Origin: Balneolaceae bacterium
GTDB taxonomy: Bacteria > Bacteroidota > Rhodothermia > Balneolales > Balneolaceae
Direction of reading: 5' to 3'
Length of the DNA: 64,000 bases
Assembly (NCBI GenBank): GCA_017640605.1
Contig: JAEPQH010000018.1
Coordinates: forward strand, 1-64,000
Every line of letters starts with the position of its first letter. Within the stretch, counting starts at the first letter, position 1. The position numbers and the translations under genes were made by a program. A model generated the notes under the pieces. That model did not search any database. It saw nothing but the letters and a program-made list of their open reading frames with translations, and had not been told where the DNA came from. Below, piece by piece: positions 25,058 to 33,198 of the stretch.

Positions 25058-28050
25058 TTCTTTGGAAAACAAAAAACTTATTTATTTTTCTCTTCATTTT
25101 CGTATGCATGCAGCTTCAAAGCACGCATGTAAACGCACAAGATGAAGATTTTTTTGAAGTCTACCTAGACTTTAAGCATCGTGGTGTTATCAATAATGTT
25201 GTAATCTCCTATTACGATGGTGAACAATTCTTTTTACCATTGGTTGAGTTGTTCAATCTATTCCAAATTGAAGCTAATGTAAATGGTTTAGTGATTTCGG
25301 GCAGATATTCAATTGAACAAACCCCTTATTCAATTGACCTTTCTCGTCCTTCAATTAGTTTTAATGGGAAAACCTATGAATTAACTTCCGATCAATATTA
25401 CATTACTGAGCTTGATTACCATTTCCCGCCTAAACTTTTTAGTGAGATTTTCGGATTAAATTTCTCTGTTGATATAAATAACCTTTCCTTACGCCTAGAG
25501 ACCAATGAAGAAATACCAATCATCGCAAAGACATTAAGGGATCAAAAACGAAGGTTAGCTAACAATAATCGAGTTCAAACGGATTTTTATCCTCTTGAAT
25601 ATGATCGAGAATATAAAATTTTTGATGGTGGATTCATGGATTACTCGATGTCAAGTACTATACAACCAGACATTACAACTTTTAGTTATAATAGCGCAGT
25701 TGGTCTACAACTTGCAGGTGGTGATTTACAGGGAAGTTTCTTTGGAAATATTTCGTCTGATGTTTCTGCATTAGAAACTAACAACTTACGCTGGAGAACT
25801 ATCATAAGAAATAAACCTTGGATCAGTAATATTACAATTGGGCAATCCAATATGGACGGTGTTTTAATGAATCGATACACGGGTATCCGTTTAACTAATG
25901 ACCCTGTTGAACCAAGACGTTTATTTGATGAATTTGAAATACAAGGAACCACTTTTCCTCAATCTGAAATAGAATTGTATCTCAACAATGGTCTAATTGA
26001 TTTTCAACAAGCTGATGAGTTAGGCAATTATCGCTTTTTAACCCCTTTATACTATGGCTCCACACAGCTTGATCTTAGAATTTATGGACCTACTGGGCAA
26101 ATAGTAACTCGTTCATCTAGAGTGCAAGTTCCATTCACATTTAATCCAAAAGGGGAGTTTAATTATAGGATTAATGCCGGGGTATTAGATAATGCATTTA
26201 TTGGTAGTACAGTCCGTAACAGAATGTTTCAAGCGAATGGTTCGTATGGTGTAACTAAATGGCTTACATCAAAATTTGGGGTTGAATATTTTACCGAAGA
26301 GCTTGGGAGAGAAACTCCATATTTTACAGGTACATTATCATCCCGTATTTCTTCAAGTTATATTTTATCTGTAGAAGGTGTAACTAATGCGTATTACAGA
26401 GCTACTCTAAATGCGATTTATCCAAGCGCAGCAAGTATTAACTTTGATTATACTAATTTCTACGCCGGAGAGAGTATTTTTAATACTACTAATAATGACC
26501 AACAACTAACTAGCTCAATATTCGTACCTTTAAGATTATTCAAACTTCCATTTAATTTGAGGTTATCTAATTTTTCTCGCTCTAGAGAAGGAACTACTAC
26601 AAATAGCATCCGCTTTGATGTAAACTCACGCATAAATAAATTAAACTTAAGAGTTGGCTATTCTGATCGTTTGATTGATACTTTCAATCCATTTAATTCA
26701 ACACAAGGTAATACATTAGAAGGTTCAGCGACTTATACTATATCGCGTAATCCAAACATTCCAACTGTATTAAGAGGTACTTTTTTAAGGGCTCAACTAA
26801 GGTTCTTACCTGAACAGAATGAGCTTCAAAACGCCGAATTTCTTTTTTCGAAAAATGTATTCCAAGTTGGAAGGCTTCAAGTTTCTGTTGGTCGCAATTT
26901 TATTTCAGAATTCAATACCATAAGAGCAAACTTTGTTATTGATTTCAAAAGAATCAGAAGCAATACTACTGTTACAACTATCAGAAACAGTATTAGTACT
27001 TCACAAAACATTCGAGGGTCAGTTGGTTATGACTCGAATTTCAAAAATTTTATTCTAACAAGTAGAGATCAAGTAGGGAGGTCTGGAGCAGCTATCCAAA
27101 TTTTTGCTGATAGAAATGGAAACGGAACTTTTGATGAAGATGATGAGCTACTTCCTGAAGTTAGTATGAGAATTGGAAGAAATGGTTCACAATACATGTA
27201 TAAAAATGGGGTATTGTATTACACTCAAATGCGACCCTATTTTAGATACAATATGGAGATGAACACCTCCACTATTAAAAACCCTATGCTTGTTCCTGGT
27301 TTGGATAAATTCTCTATGATAACTGATCCTAATAGTTTTAAGCCTATAAGTATTCCCTTTAATATAAGTGGTGTTATGGAGGGAATTGTTGAACGGCAGT
27401 ACAACGACGGCCAAACTCAAGGTATTGGTGGTTTAAAAGTTTTACTCAACGAAAAAGGAGAATCAGAAACAAAAGAGTTGAGAACATTTTCGGATGGTAG
27501 TTTCTACGAATACCCTATCTCTCCAGGGCAATACAATATTAAAGTTGATCCAACACAACTCAGTTTGCTTCAAACCAGATCAGTTCCAGAGGAAATTGAT
27601 TTTGAAGTAAAAGTTACCCCCGATGGTGATTACGTGGAAGGAATTAATTTTAGATTATTACCGCTTGAAGACGCCGAATCATCCCAAGAAGATAGTCTTG
27701 CCGCGCTCACTATTGCACAGGTTACCGACGAGATAAAATCGTCGCCAGAAATATTAGAATATTCTCAGGAAGTATTTAAAGAAGTTGATAATGCTTTAAG
27801 GCTCATAATCAAAGCTCAAAACGCCTTTTATTCTAACAACATAGACTTAGCCTTCCGCTATGTTAACGAATCATTAGAACTTTTTGAAACTGCACAAGCA
27901 CACGCTTTAAAGGGAAGTTTTTATTATTTTGAAGGTAACATCGATCAGGCGCAACGACATTGGGAACAGGCACTCCGATTTAACCCCGACCTTGTAATTC
28001 CGGATATGGAAGTACTTGAAGAGAGGGTGAATAGGCGTGCATCAGATTAA
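25054..28050 (+). CDS. Outer-membrane fimbrial usher with C-terminal TPR domain
   Basis: This 998-residue protein starts at TTG 25054 and has a signal peptide ending THVNAQ. Residues ~30-170 form an N-terminal region of short strands (VYLDFKHRGVINNVVISYY). A long beta-barrel region (about 180-770) is interrupted by a plug-like domain with QGTTFPQSEIELYLNNGLI and GNYRFLTPLYYGSTQLDLRIYGP.G, a classic usher signature. A carboxypeptidase-regulatory-like domain follows (about 770-880). The last ~100 residues are TPR (NNIDLAFRYVNESLELFET.QAHALKGS.YY..GNIDQAQRHWEQAL), unusual for ushers, which are normally ~800-870 residues without TPR. It should form the outer-membrane pore for DUF4402 subunits. 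The TPR module recurs in the lipoprotein at 29904-30431. Confidence 0.88.
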   Translation: MILWKTKNLFIFLFIFVCMQLQSTHVNAQDEDFFEVYLDFKHRGVINNVVISYYDGEQFFLPLVELFNLFQIEANVNGLVISGRYSIEQTPYSIDLSRPSISFNGKTYELTSDQYYITELDYHFPPKLFSEIFGLNFSVDINNLSLRLETNEEIPIIAKTLRDQKRRLANNNRVQTDFYPLEYDREYKIFDGGFMDYSMSSTIQPDITTFSYNSAVGLQLAGGDLQGSFFGNISSDVSALETNNLRWRTIIRNKPWISNITIGQSNMDGVLMNRYTGIRLTNDPVEPRRLFDEFEIQGTTFPQSEIELYLNNGLIDFQQADELGNYRFLTPLYYGSTQLDLRIYGPTGQIVTRSSRVQVPFTFNPKGEFNYRINAGVLDNAFIGSTVRNRMFQANGSYGVTKWLTSKFGVEYFTEELGRETPYFTGTLSSRISSSYILSVEGVTNAYYRATLNAIYPSAASINFDYTNFYAGESIFNTTNNDQQLTSSIFVPLRLFKLPFNLRLSNFSRSREGTTTNSIRFDVNSRINKLNLRVGYSDRLIDTFNPFNSTQGNTLEGSATYTISRNPNIPTVLRGTFLRAQLRFLPEQNELQNAEFLFSKNVFQVGRLQVSVGRNFISEFNTIRANFVIDFKRIRSNTTVTTIRNSISTSQNIRGSVGYDSNFKNFILTSRDQVGRSGAAIQIFADRNGNGTFDEDDELLPEVSMRIGRNGSQYMYKNGVLYYTQMRPYFRYNMEMNTSTIKNPMLVPGLDKFSMITDPNSFKPISIPFNISGVMEGIVERQYNDGQTQGIGGLKVLLNEKGESETKELRTFSDGSFYEYPISPGQYNIKVDPTQLSLLQTRSVPEEIDFEVKVTPDGDYVEGINFRLLPLEDAESSQEDSLAALTIAQVTDEIKSSPEILEYSQEVFKEVDNALRLIIKAQNAFYSNNIDLAFRYVNESLELFETAQAHALKGSFYYFEGNIDQAQRHWEQALRFNPDLVIPDMEVLEERVNRRASD

Positions 28051-28051
28051 A

Positions 28052-29890
28052 ATGCACAGAATACGTCACATATTTGACTCTATGCTTGCCAAAATTTTAA
28101 CCAATTTTGGCGTGAAATTACTAGCTCTTCTATTTTTAACAACTTGTTTCCTTGCATCTACCGACATTAGCGCTCAAACAGCATTTGATCCATCAAGTTC
28201 TCAATCTCTTGAACTACGCGTTGCCAATCTGGAACAACAGTATGATTCCCAAATCATCCAAATTCTTTCAAATTACTTTAATCGAAAAAAATTTTTTATC
28301 GATGTAAATATTAATGCTGAGCTGATCGATCAAACGATAGGTACTACCAGTAATCAAGTAGTAGAATCGAGTCAACAAGAGCAGAATCTATTCATGCCGG
28401 GCCTTCCCTTCTTGCCTGAACAAAATCTTCGTCAGCCTGCTAACCGTAACCGACAGCCTGAAACTATTGTAAACGAAAATACCATAAAAACGCTGCGTAT
28501 CGTTAACATGAGCGTTAATATTTATGCAGATACTTCGGTTACTACCGCTCAGCTTGAGTTAATGCGATTTATTACAGGAATCGCAGTAAAAATCAACGAG
28601 GCTCGAGGTGATGAAATCACCATATCTCAATTAGCCATCCCAGATTATACTGAGGCCCCCGAACCTGTTACGGCTACTACTGTTGTACAACAGCCTACTG
28701 CGCCCGATTACAACTCCATCTACACTTATATTCCTGCTTTGGCATTAATGCTGCTATTTGGGCTTACACTTTTGTTTAACAAATTGATGAACAAGCCCCA
28801 GACCCAAATCCCCCTTCGGGATTATCGGGATACATTTAAAAATGATATGGGCTTGCAACAACAGTCGGCACAACCTTTTTCCAGCACTGAGCAAGTAAAG
28901 GGTGATATTGAGCAAAGTGATGAGGACATGACTACCGAAGATATTGTGAATGCATTTTTTACTAAGCCTGAGGAGATTGCCACTATTTTCAGGTATTGGT
29001 TAAGTGAAGAAGAAAACGGGGCTAAAAAAGCTGCTGAATATTTAGTGGCTGTCGACAAACATCTGCTCCGAACTTTAAAAAAGGAACTTCATCCCGAAGA
29101 TTACGACAGCCTGAGCGATGCTTTATTGGAACTCGAGGAATTAGCGCCAGAGCGGCGAGCAGAAATTGTAGAAGAGTTTGCACGAATGCTTCAACAAGGT
29201 GCTAAACAAACCGTATCTGAGAAAAAACGAAGTAAATTTTCATTATTCAAATTCCTCGATCACATTTCGGATAAGCATATTCTCACGTTACTAGAAACAG
29301 AAGACAGCCTCTCCGGTGCTTTTATACTTCAGTATATCCCGGATGATAAAGCTGCATTACTGATCGAAAAATTAGACAAAGAAATTGCCGCTAAAATCAT
29401 GTTGCATATGGCATCGTTGAATAATTTAACCAACGATCAGCAGCAAAAGATATCGTCAGAACTCTTCGACAAAGCCATGGATTTAGTGGAAGCTGAACGA
29501 AGCGAGCAATATGGTGCTGAACACCTCTATCCTATTTTAGAACGACTTCCGGTACACGAACAACAACGTTATATTGATGAGTTAAAAGCTACAGGCTCGA
29601 TAGTTGGAGCCATCCTGGAAAAGCAGTTTATTACTATCGATCGTTTACCTGAGTTAAGTGATGAAATCATTAAAAAAGCCGTTCGAACACTTAATACAGA
29701 AACATTACTAGACGCAATTGTTGGGTTACCTCCTCAAGTTGTGGATCGAATTTTATCTGCGCGACCTACGCGAGAACAACGTTTATTACGCATGGAACTT
29801 GAAGAGCTTCAAGGAACGCCCGGTCGCCAAACCGAATATGCTAAGGCTCTCTTAATGAATTCTATCCGCAAGAATGCGAATGACAAATAA
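28052..29890 (+). CDS. FliF/FliG-like single-chain rotor protein
   Basis: Residue numbers count from the possible GTG at 28037 (617 residues). The ATG at 28052, one base after the usher stop, is my chosen start; the ATG at 28082 is also possible. A signal-anchor (~17-40) precedes a region like the FliF C-terminal periplasmic RBM3 (about 66-203: LEQQYDSQIIQILSNYF, FIDVNINAEL, RIVNMSVNIYAD, then the FliF/YscJ-type ending ARGDEITISQLAIPD). A second membrane helix is at 229-249. The cytoplasmic part resembles FliG: N-like ~298-385, M-like ~400-485, C-like ~495-612. R579, E587 and R597 occupy positions like the torque-helix charges Arg281, Asp289 and Arg297 of E. coli FliG by hand alignment. It would form an inner-membrane ring turned by the adjacent MotA/MotB. 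No other flagellar gene is nearby. Confidence 0.82.
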   Translation: MHRIRHIFDSMLAKILTNFGVKLLALLFLTTCFLASTDISAQTAFDPSSSQSLELRVANLEQQYDSQIIQILSNYFNRKKFFIDVNINAELIDQTIGTTSNQVVESSQQEQNLFMPGLPFLPEQNLRQPANRNRQPETIVNENTIKTLRIVNMSVNIYADTSVTTAQLELMRFITGIAVKINEARGDEITISQLAIPDYTEAPEPVTATTVVQQPTAPDYNSIYTYIPALALMLLFGLTLLFNKLMNKPQTQIPLRDYRDTFKNDMGLQQQSAQPFSSTEQVKGDIEQSDEDMTTEDIVNAFFTKPEEIATIFRYWLSEEENGAKKAAEYLVAVDKHLLRTLKKELHPEDYDSLSDALLELEELAPERRAEIVEEFARMLQQGAKQTVSEKKRSKFSLFKFLDHISDKHILTLLETEDSLSGAFILQYIPDDKAALLIEKLDKEIAAKIMLHMASLNNLTNDQQQKISSELFDKAMDLVEAERSEQYGAEHLYPILERLPVHEQQRYIDELKATGSIVGAILEKQFITIDRLPELSDEIIKKAVRTLNTETLLDAIVGLPPQVVDRILSARPTREQRLLRMELEELQGTPGRQTEYAKALLMNSIRKNANDK

Positions 29891-29903
29891 AGTACAGGTA
29901 AAA

Positions 29904-30431
29904 ATGAAACATAGACCTGCTTTTGCGTTTTTTTTGATTCTTTCGGTACTCTTGATTCATTGTGCATCCAGCAATCAATCCATTGATCCGATAGTTGAAC
30001 AAGGCACGATCTCGCCGGAAGATTCCCTTCAACTGGCAATACAAGATAGTTTGGAACAAGCCCAGGCTAAAGAAGAAGAACTTCGTGAAGCTCTCATCGA
30101 ATTATATAAAGATGAGATCTATTCAAGATATCAAGCACAAGCGAATACCCTTACAAACTACTATATACTTGCTCAACAGCACTTTTATACCGGCGATTTT
30201 GAAAATGCGCTCTTCCTGATCAACCGCGCTGCACTTATCAAAGAAAATGCTGATGTGTTAGCCTTACGTGGTAGTATTTATCTTGGATTGGGATATATCA
30301 ATGAATTTGTGAGTCACTGGCGAAGAGCTCTTGAAATGGACCCTTCTGTTCCCATACCTTCTTCCACCTACATTATTCAGCAACTTCAGAATAATGGATT
30401 AATCGATGAAAATTTAACAAAGAGCTTTTAA
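29904..30431 (+). CDS. TPR-containing lipoprotein
   Basis: This 175-residue protein starts at ATG 29904, which gives a lipoprotein signal peptide (MKHRPAFAFF..) with lipobox LLIHC and Cys20; upstream starts at 29874 and 29880 would only lengthen the n-region. A charged coiled segment (QAKEEELREALIELYKDEI) is followed by a TPR pair: AQQHFYTGDFENALFLINRA, then LALRGSIYLGLGYI and HWRRALEMDPSVPIP. This TPR matches the C terminus of the usher at 25054-28050, including the HW..AL..(N/D)P core. It lies 13 bases after the rotor gene and 7 bases before the motA-like gene. I infer a periplasmic link between motor and usher. Confidence 0.85.
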   Translation: MKHRPAFAFFLILSVLLIHCASSNQSIDPIVEQGTISPEDSLQLAIQDSLEQAQAKEEELREALIELYKDEIYSRYQAQANTLTNYYILAQQHFYTGDFENALFLINRAALIKENADVLALRGSIYLGLGYINEFVSHWRRALEMDPSVPIPSSTYIIQQLQNNGLIDENLTKSF

Positions 30432-30438
30432 TAACTCT

Positions 30439-31236
30439 ATGCGTACATCCATACTCAATATTCTATGTTTTCTAATTTCTTCGTTGATTTTGGTTTGGGG
30501 TGCACTTCTGGTAACCGGGTATACGCAATACGATTTAATTCCCTCTCGATTCGCTTTTTTAAATCTGCCAAGTTTAGCCATCGTTTTTGGCGGAATAACT
30601 GCCAGTGTATTTATTAGCTATCCTTTCAATAGTGTAATTAAGGCGCTCGTTGAAAGCACTAAACTGTTTTCTTACAGCACCATCACCCACGAGGTGTTAG
30701 AAGAAGACATACAGCGGGTAATGGACTGGCAAAAGATGATTAAGCAAAATAAATACGAGGCAGTTACTCAGCTCAGCGAAGAATATGCTGATCGTTTCGA
30801 GGGGTATTTATTTTCGATTTTGGATACCAATTATGACACCGAAGATCTTCGGGAGCTTGGGGAGATCAATATTGAAGAAAACTACTCTCGCCAGCAAATG
30901 GTGAATCAAATTATTGCTAGTATGGGCAAGACTTCTCCTGTTTTCGGGATGTTAGGAACCCTTTTTGGCTTGATCGTAATATTATCAGGGTTTAGTGAAG
31001 TGGAGTCGTTATTGAGTGGGTTAGGTGCTGCTTTAATGACCACATTATATGGTATTCTGATTGGTAATTTTATTTTCACGCCAATGGCTAAAAAGATGAA
31101 TAATGTGGCTTCACTACGGTATTTTAGAGAGAAATTGATCCTGGAGGGAATTATTCTAATCGAAGAACAAAAAACTTCGCTACAAATTTACGATAAGCTT
31201 CAAGCACATATGCGCCGAAATAAAAACATGATTTAA
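30439..31236 (+). CDS. MotA-like stator protein
   Basis: This 265-residue protein has four predicted membrane helices. The second helix region holds LPSLAIVFGGITASVFISYPF, typical of MotA/PomA, and a cytoplasmic loop of ~95 residues follows. The third and fourth helices carry SPVFGMLGTLFGLIVIL and LIGNFIFTPMAKKM, with Pro167 and Pro215 at the positions of E. coli MotA Pro173 and Pro222. In the family MotA with MotB conducts protons or sodium and pushes the rotor's FliG. The large cytoplasmic loop and helix order favour MotA over the ExbB/TolQ branch, though both share the fold. It is followed 9 bases later by the MotB-like gene. Confidence 0.9.
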   Translation: MRTSILNILCFLISSLILVWGALLVTGYTQYDLIPSRFAFLNLPSLAIVFGGITASVFISYPFNSVIKALVESTKLFSYSTITHEVLEEDIQRVMDWQKMIKQNKYEAVTQLSEEYADRFEGYLFSILDTNYDTEDLRELGEINIEENYSRQQMVNQIIASMGKTSPVFGMLGTLFGLIVILSGFSEVESLLSGLGAALMTTLYGILIGNFIFTPMAKKMNNVASLRYFREKLILEGIILIEEQKTSLQIYDKLQAHMRRNKNMI

Positions 31237-31245
31237 GCGGCTGTT

Positions 31246-33129
31246 GTGAAGAAAAAGAAACCAATAAGAATTAAATATTCGCTTTTTCCACTACCGGATG
31301 AGGAAGCTGATGATGATGAGAGCTGGCAAGTAAGTTATCTTGATATCATTACAATCGTATTGGGGTTTCTGATTATTTTGCTTTCTGTCTCACAAATTAC
31401 GAAGTCAGAATTTTCTTCTCTTTCATCCATTTTTGGTAAACTAGCGGATGAAACTGAGTTTTTAACCACTCCCATAGGAGCCATTGAACGAGAATTATTC
31501 GGATTGTTGGAGCCCGAAATTGAAGCCGGTAATCTGGAAATCATTCGTGATTTAAATGATCTAAGAATTCGTTTTAAAAGTGACGACCTTTATGATCCGG
31601 GCAGAGCTCAATTAGATCCGGATTCTGAACAACTTCTTAATACTGTGTTGATAGCTTTGCAACAGGTTAAGTACAACGATTTCTTAATTGATGTTGAAGG
31701 ACATACCGACAATACTCCGATCTCATCGGTGGCTTACCCCTCAAATTGGGAGCTTTCAACTGCAAGAGCAGCAAACGTAGTTAAGTATTTTAATGATGCT
31801 GGAATCCCTGCCAACCGACTTAAAGCATCTGGTTATGCAGATTCTCGTCCGGTAATTGAATATGATTCTTTAGGTTTTCCATTCGCGGCCAGCAAAGAAA
31901 AAAATCGCCGAGTGGTACTAAGGCTTTATTACTCATCTGATAATTTAAATGAAGAAATTCTTACACAACCGGAAGCTGATGACGTATTGTTAATTGCCGA
32001 AACTGAATCAGGGACTCCTGAAAGTTTGAGTAATGATATTCCAGGTATTTCTGAGCTCCCTCCTCCCGATCCGAATGAAAACGTTGTGATATTAGCTGAA
32101 GAGCCAGCTTTACTTACGGTGATGGAAGAAAACCGAATCCGGAATCAGTTAGCAGCTGAACAACAAGATGAAACACCAGCAACTGACGATGTTAATTCAG
32201 ATTCAGGTCGACAACAAGCTAACGAAACTGATGAGCCTCAGAACGATCGTGAAAGTGTTACACAAGAGCCTGTTTCTCAAGCTGAAGAAGAACTAGAACC
32301 AGTTGAGCAATCAGAGCCGGAACCATCTGCTACAGAAATTCCATCATCAAGTAATGCAATGCCATCGTTGTTGCGAGTGGATGCTCGATGCCAGTATTCG
32401 GTGCAACTTGGTGAGTTTTCTGCTTTACAAACGGCATTTCAACGAGCTGATGCGATAGAATCATCAAACTTAACGGATGTGATACTCACTTATAACACCA
32501 ACGAATATTCGGTTAGAACATCTCCTACTTCTTCGTTTACGGAGGTTGTAAGCTTACGAAATGAATTATCATCAAGAATTAATGATAAAAGTGTAAGTGT
32601 TGTTCATCAGTGTTACAACAATACCATTCAGCGGCCGAAACCAGTAAAATATCTCATTCAATTTGGTGCATTTCAAACTCGTGCTAATGGCTTAGATTAC
32701 ACCATCGAATTGTTAGATCAATACGGTGTACAAGCTTATATGAATCGGGTTTCTGATACTTTTAATGTGCTTACCGGACCATATGAGTCGCGAGAAGTAG
32801 TTCTAGAACAATTACGCACTTTCAGGGAGATGGGAATTTCTTCAAATCTATTTATTCGTCACCAACCGGAAACAGCTGCTACGTATAAATATGCTTACCA
32901 AATTCAAGTTGACGAACTGAGTAACCGACAAGAGGCCAATGAACTAGCACAACAAGTACGATCGAGAACAGGCATAAATACCCGCGTAGAAGAACTAGTT
33001 AGTGGTCGATATTCTGTAATGACGGGACAATCAGTAAATCGAAATGAAACTCAAACCATTTTCAATCGATTATTGAATTCCGGCTTTTCAATAGAACCTA
33101 TTATTTTTTACTTAGAGTATATTCCTTAA
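31246..33129 (+). CDS. MotB-like stator protein with OmpA domain and SPOR-like repeats
   Basis: This 627-residue protein starts at GTG 31246. The single N-terminal helix has W.VSYLDIITIVLGFLIILLS, with Asp33 at the place of the essential Asp32 of E. coli MotB. Residues ~115-225 are an OmpA/MotB peptidoglycan-binding domain (VEGHTDNTPISS, NWELSTARAANVVKYF, LKASGYADSRPV, NRRVVLRL). An acidic, proline-rich linker (~230-375) leads to three tandem SPOR-like repeats (from ~383, ~465 and ~545; cores YSVQLGEFSAL, YLIQFGAFQTR and YQIQVDELSNR). MotB proteins are usually ~300 residues without SPOR. The repeats may bind denuded septal glycan or an accessory factor. This is the last gene of the motor operon. 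Confidence 0.9.
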   Translation: MKKKKPIRIKYSLFPLPDEEADDDESWQVSYLDIITIVLGFLIILLSVSQITKSEFSSLSSIFGKLADETEFLTTPIGAIERELFGLLEPEIEAGNLEIIRDLNDLRIRFKSDDLYDPGRAQLDPDSEQLLNTVLIALQQVKYNDFLIDVEGHTDNTPISSVAYPSNWELSTARAANVVKYFNDAGIPANRLKASGYADSRPVIEYDSLGFPFAASKEKNRRVVLRLYYSSDNLNEEILTQPEADDVLLIAETESGTPESLSNDIPGISELPPPDPNENVVILAEEPALLTVMEENRIRNQLAAEQQDETPATDDVNSDSGRQQANETDEPQNDRESVTQEPVSQAEEELEPVEQSEPEPSATEIPSSSNAMPSLLRVDARCQYSVQLGEFSALQTAFQRADAIESSNLTDVILTYNTNEYSVRTSPTSSFTEVVSLRNELSSRINDKSVSVVHQCYNNTIQRPKPVKYLIQFGAFQTRANGLDYTIELLDQYGVQAYMNRVSDTFNVLTGPYESREVVLEQLRTFREMGISSNLFIRHQPETAATYKYAYQIQVDELSNRQEANELAQQVRSRTGINTRVEELVSGRYSVMTGQSVNRNETQTIFNRLLNSGFSIEPIIFYLEYIP

Positions 33130-33145
33130 TACTCGTTTCTTAACC

Positions 33146-33176
33146 AAAAAAAGCGAGCATTACTGCCCGCTTTTTG
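33146..33176. terminator. Bidirectional terminator between motB-like and DUF4914 genes
   Basis: AAAAAGCG and CGCTTTTT form the outer stem, with inner GC pairs and an ATTACT loop. A-runs on the left and T-runs on the right fit termination from both sides, matching the convergent gene arrangement. Confidence 0.85.
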
Positions 33177-33198
33177 AACACTTCATCTATTTGCTTTC

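Noticed and set aside
30439-33129. Reading the MotA/MotB pair as ExbB/ExbD, TolQ/R or GldL/GldM
   Set aside because: The large MotA cytoplasmic loop with both prolines, and an OmpA-type peptidoglycan domain after the Asp33 helix, fit MotA/MotB rather than ExbD, TolR or GldM.
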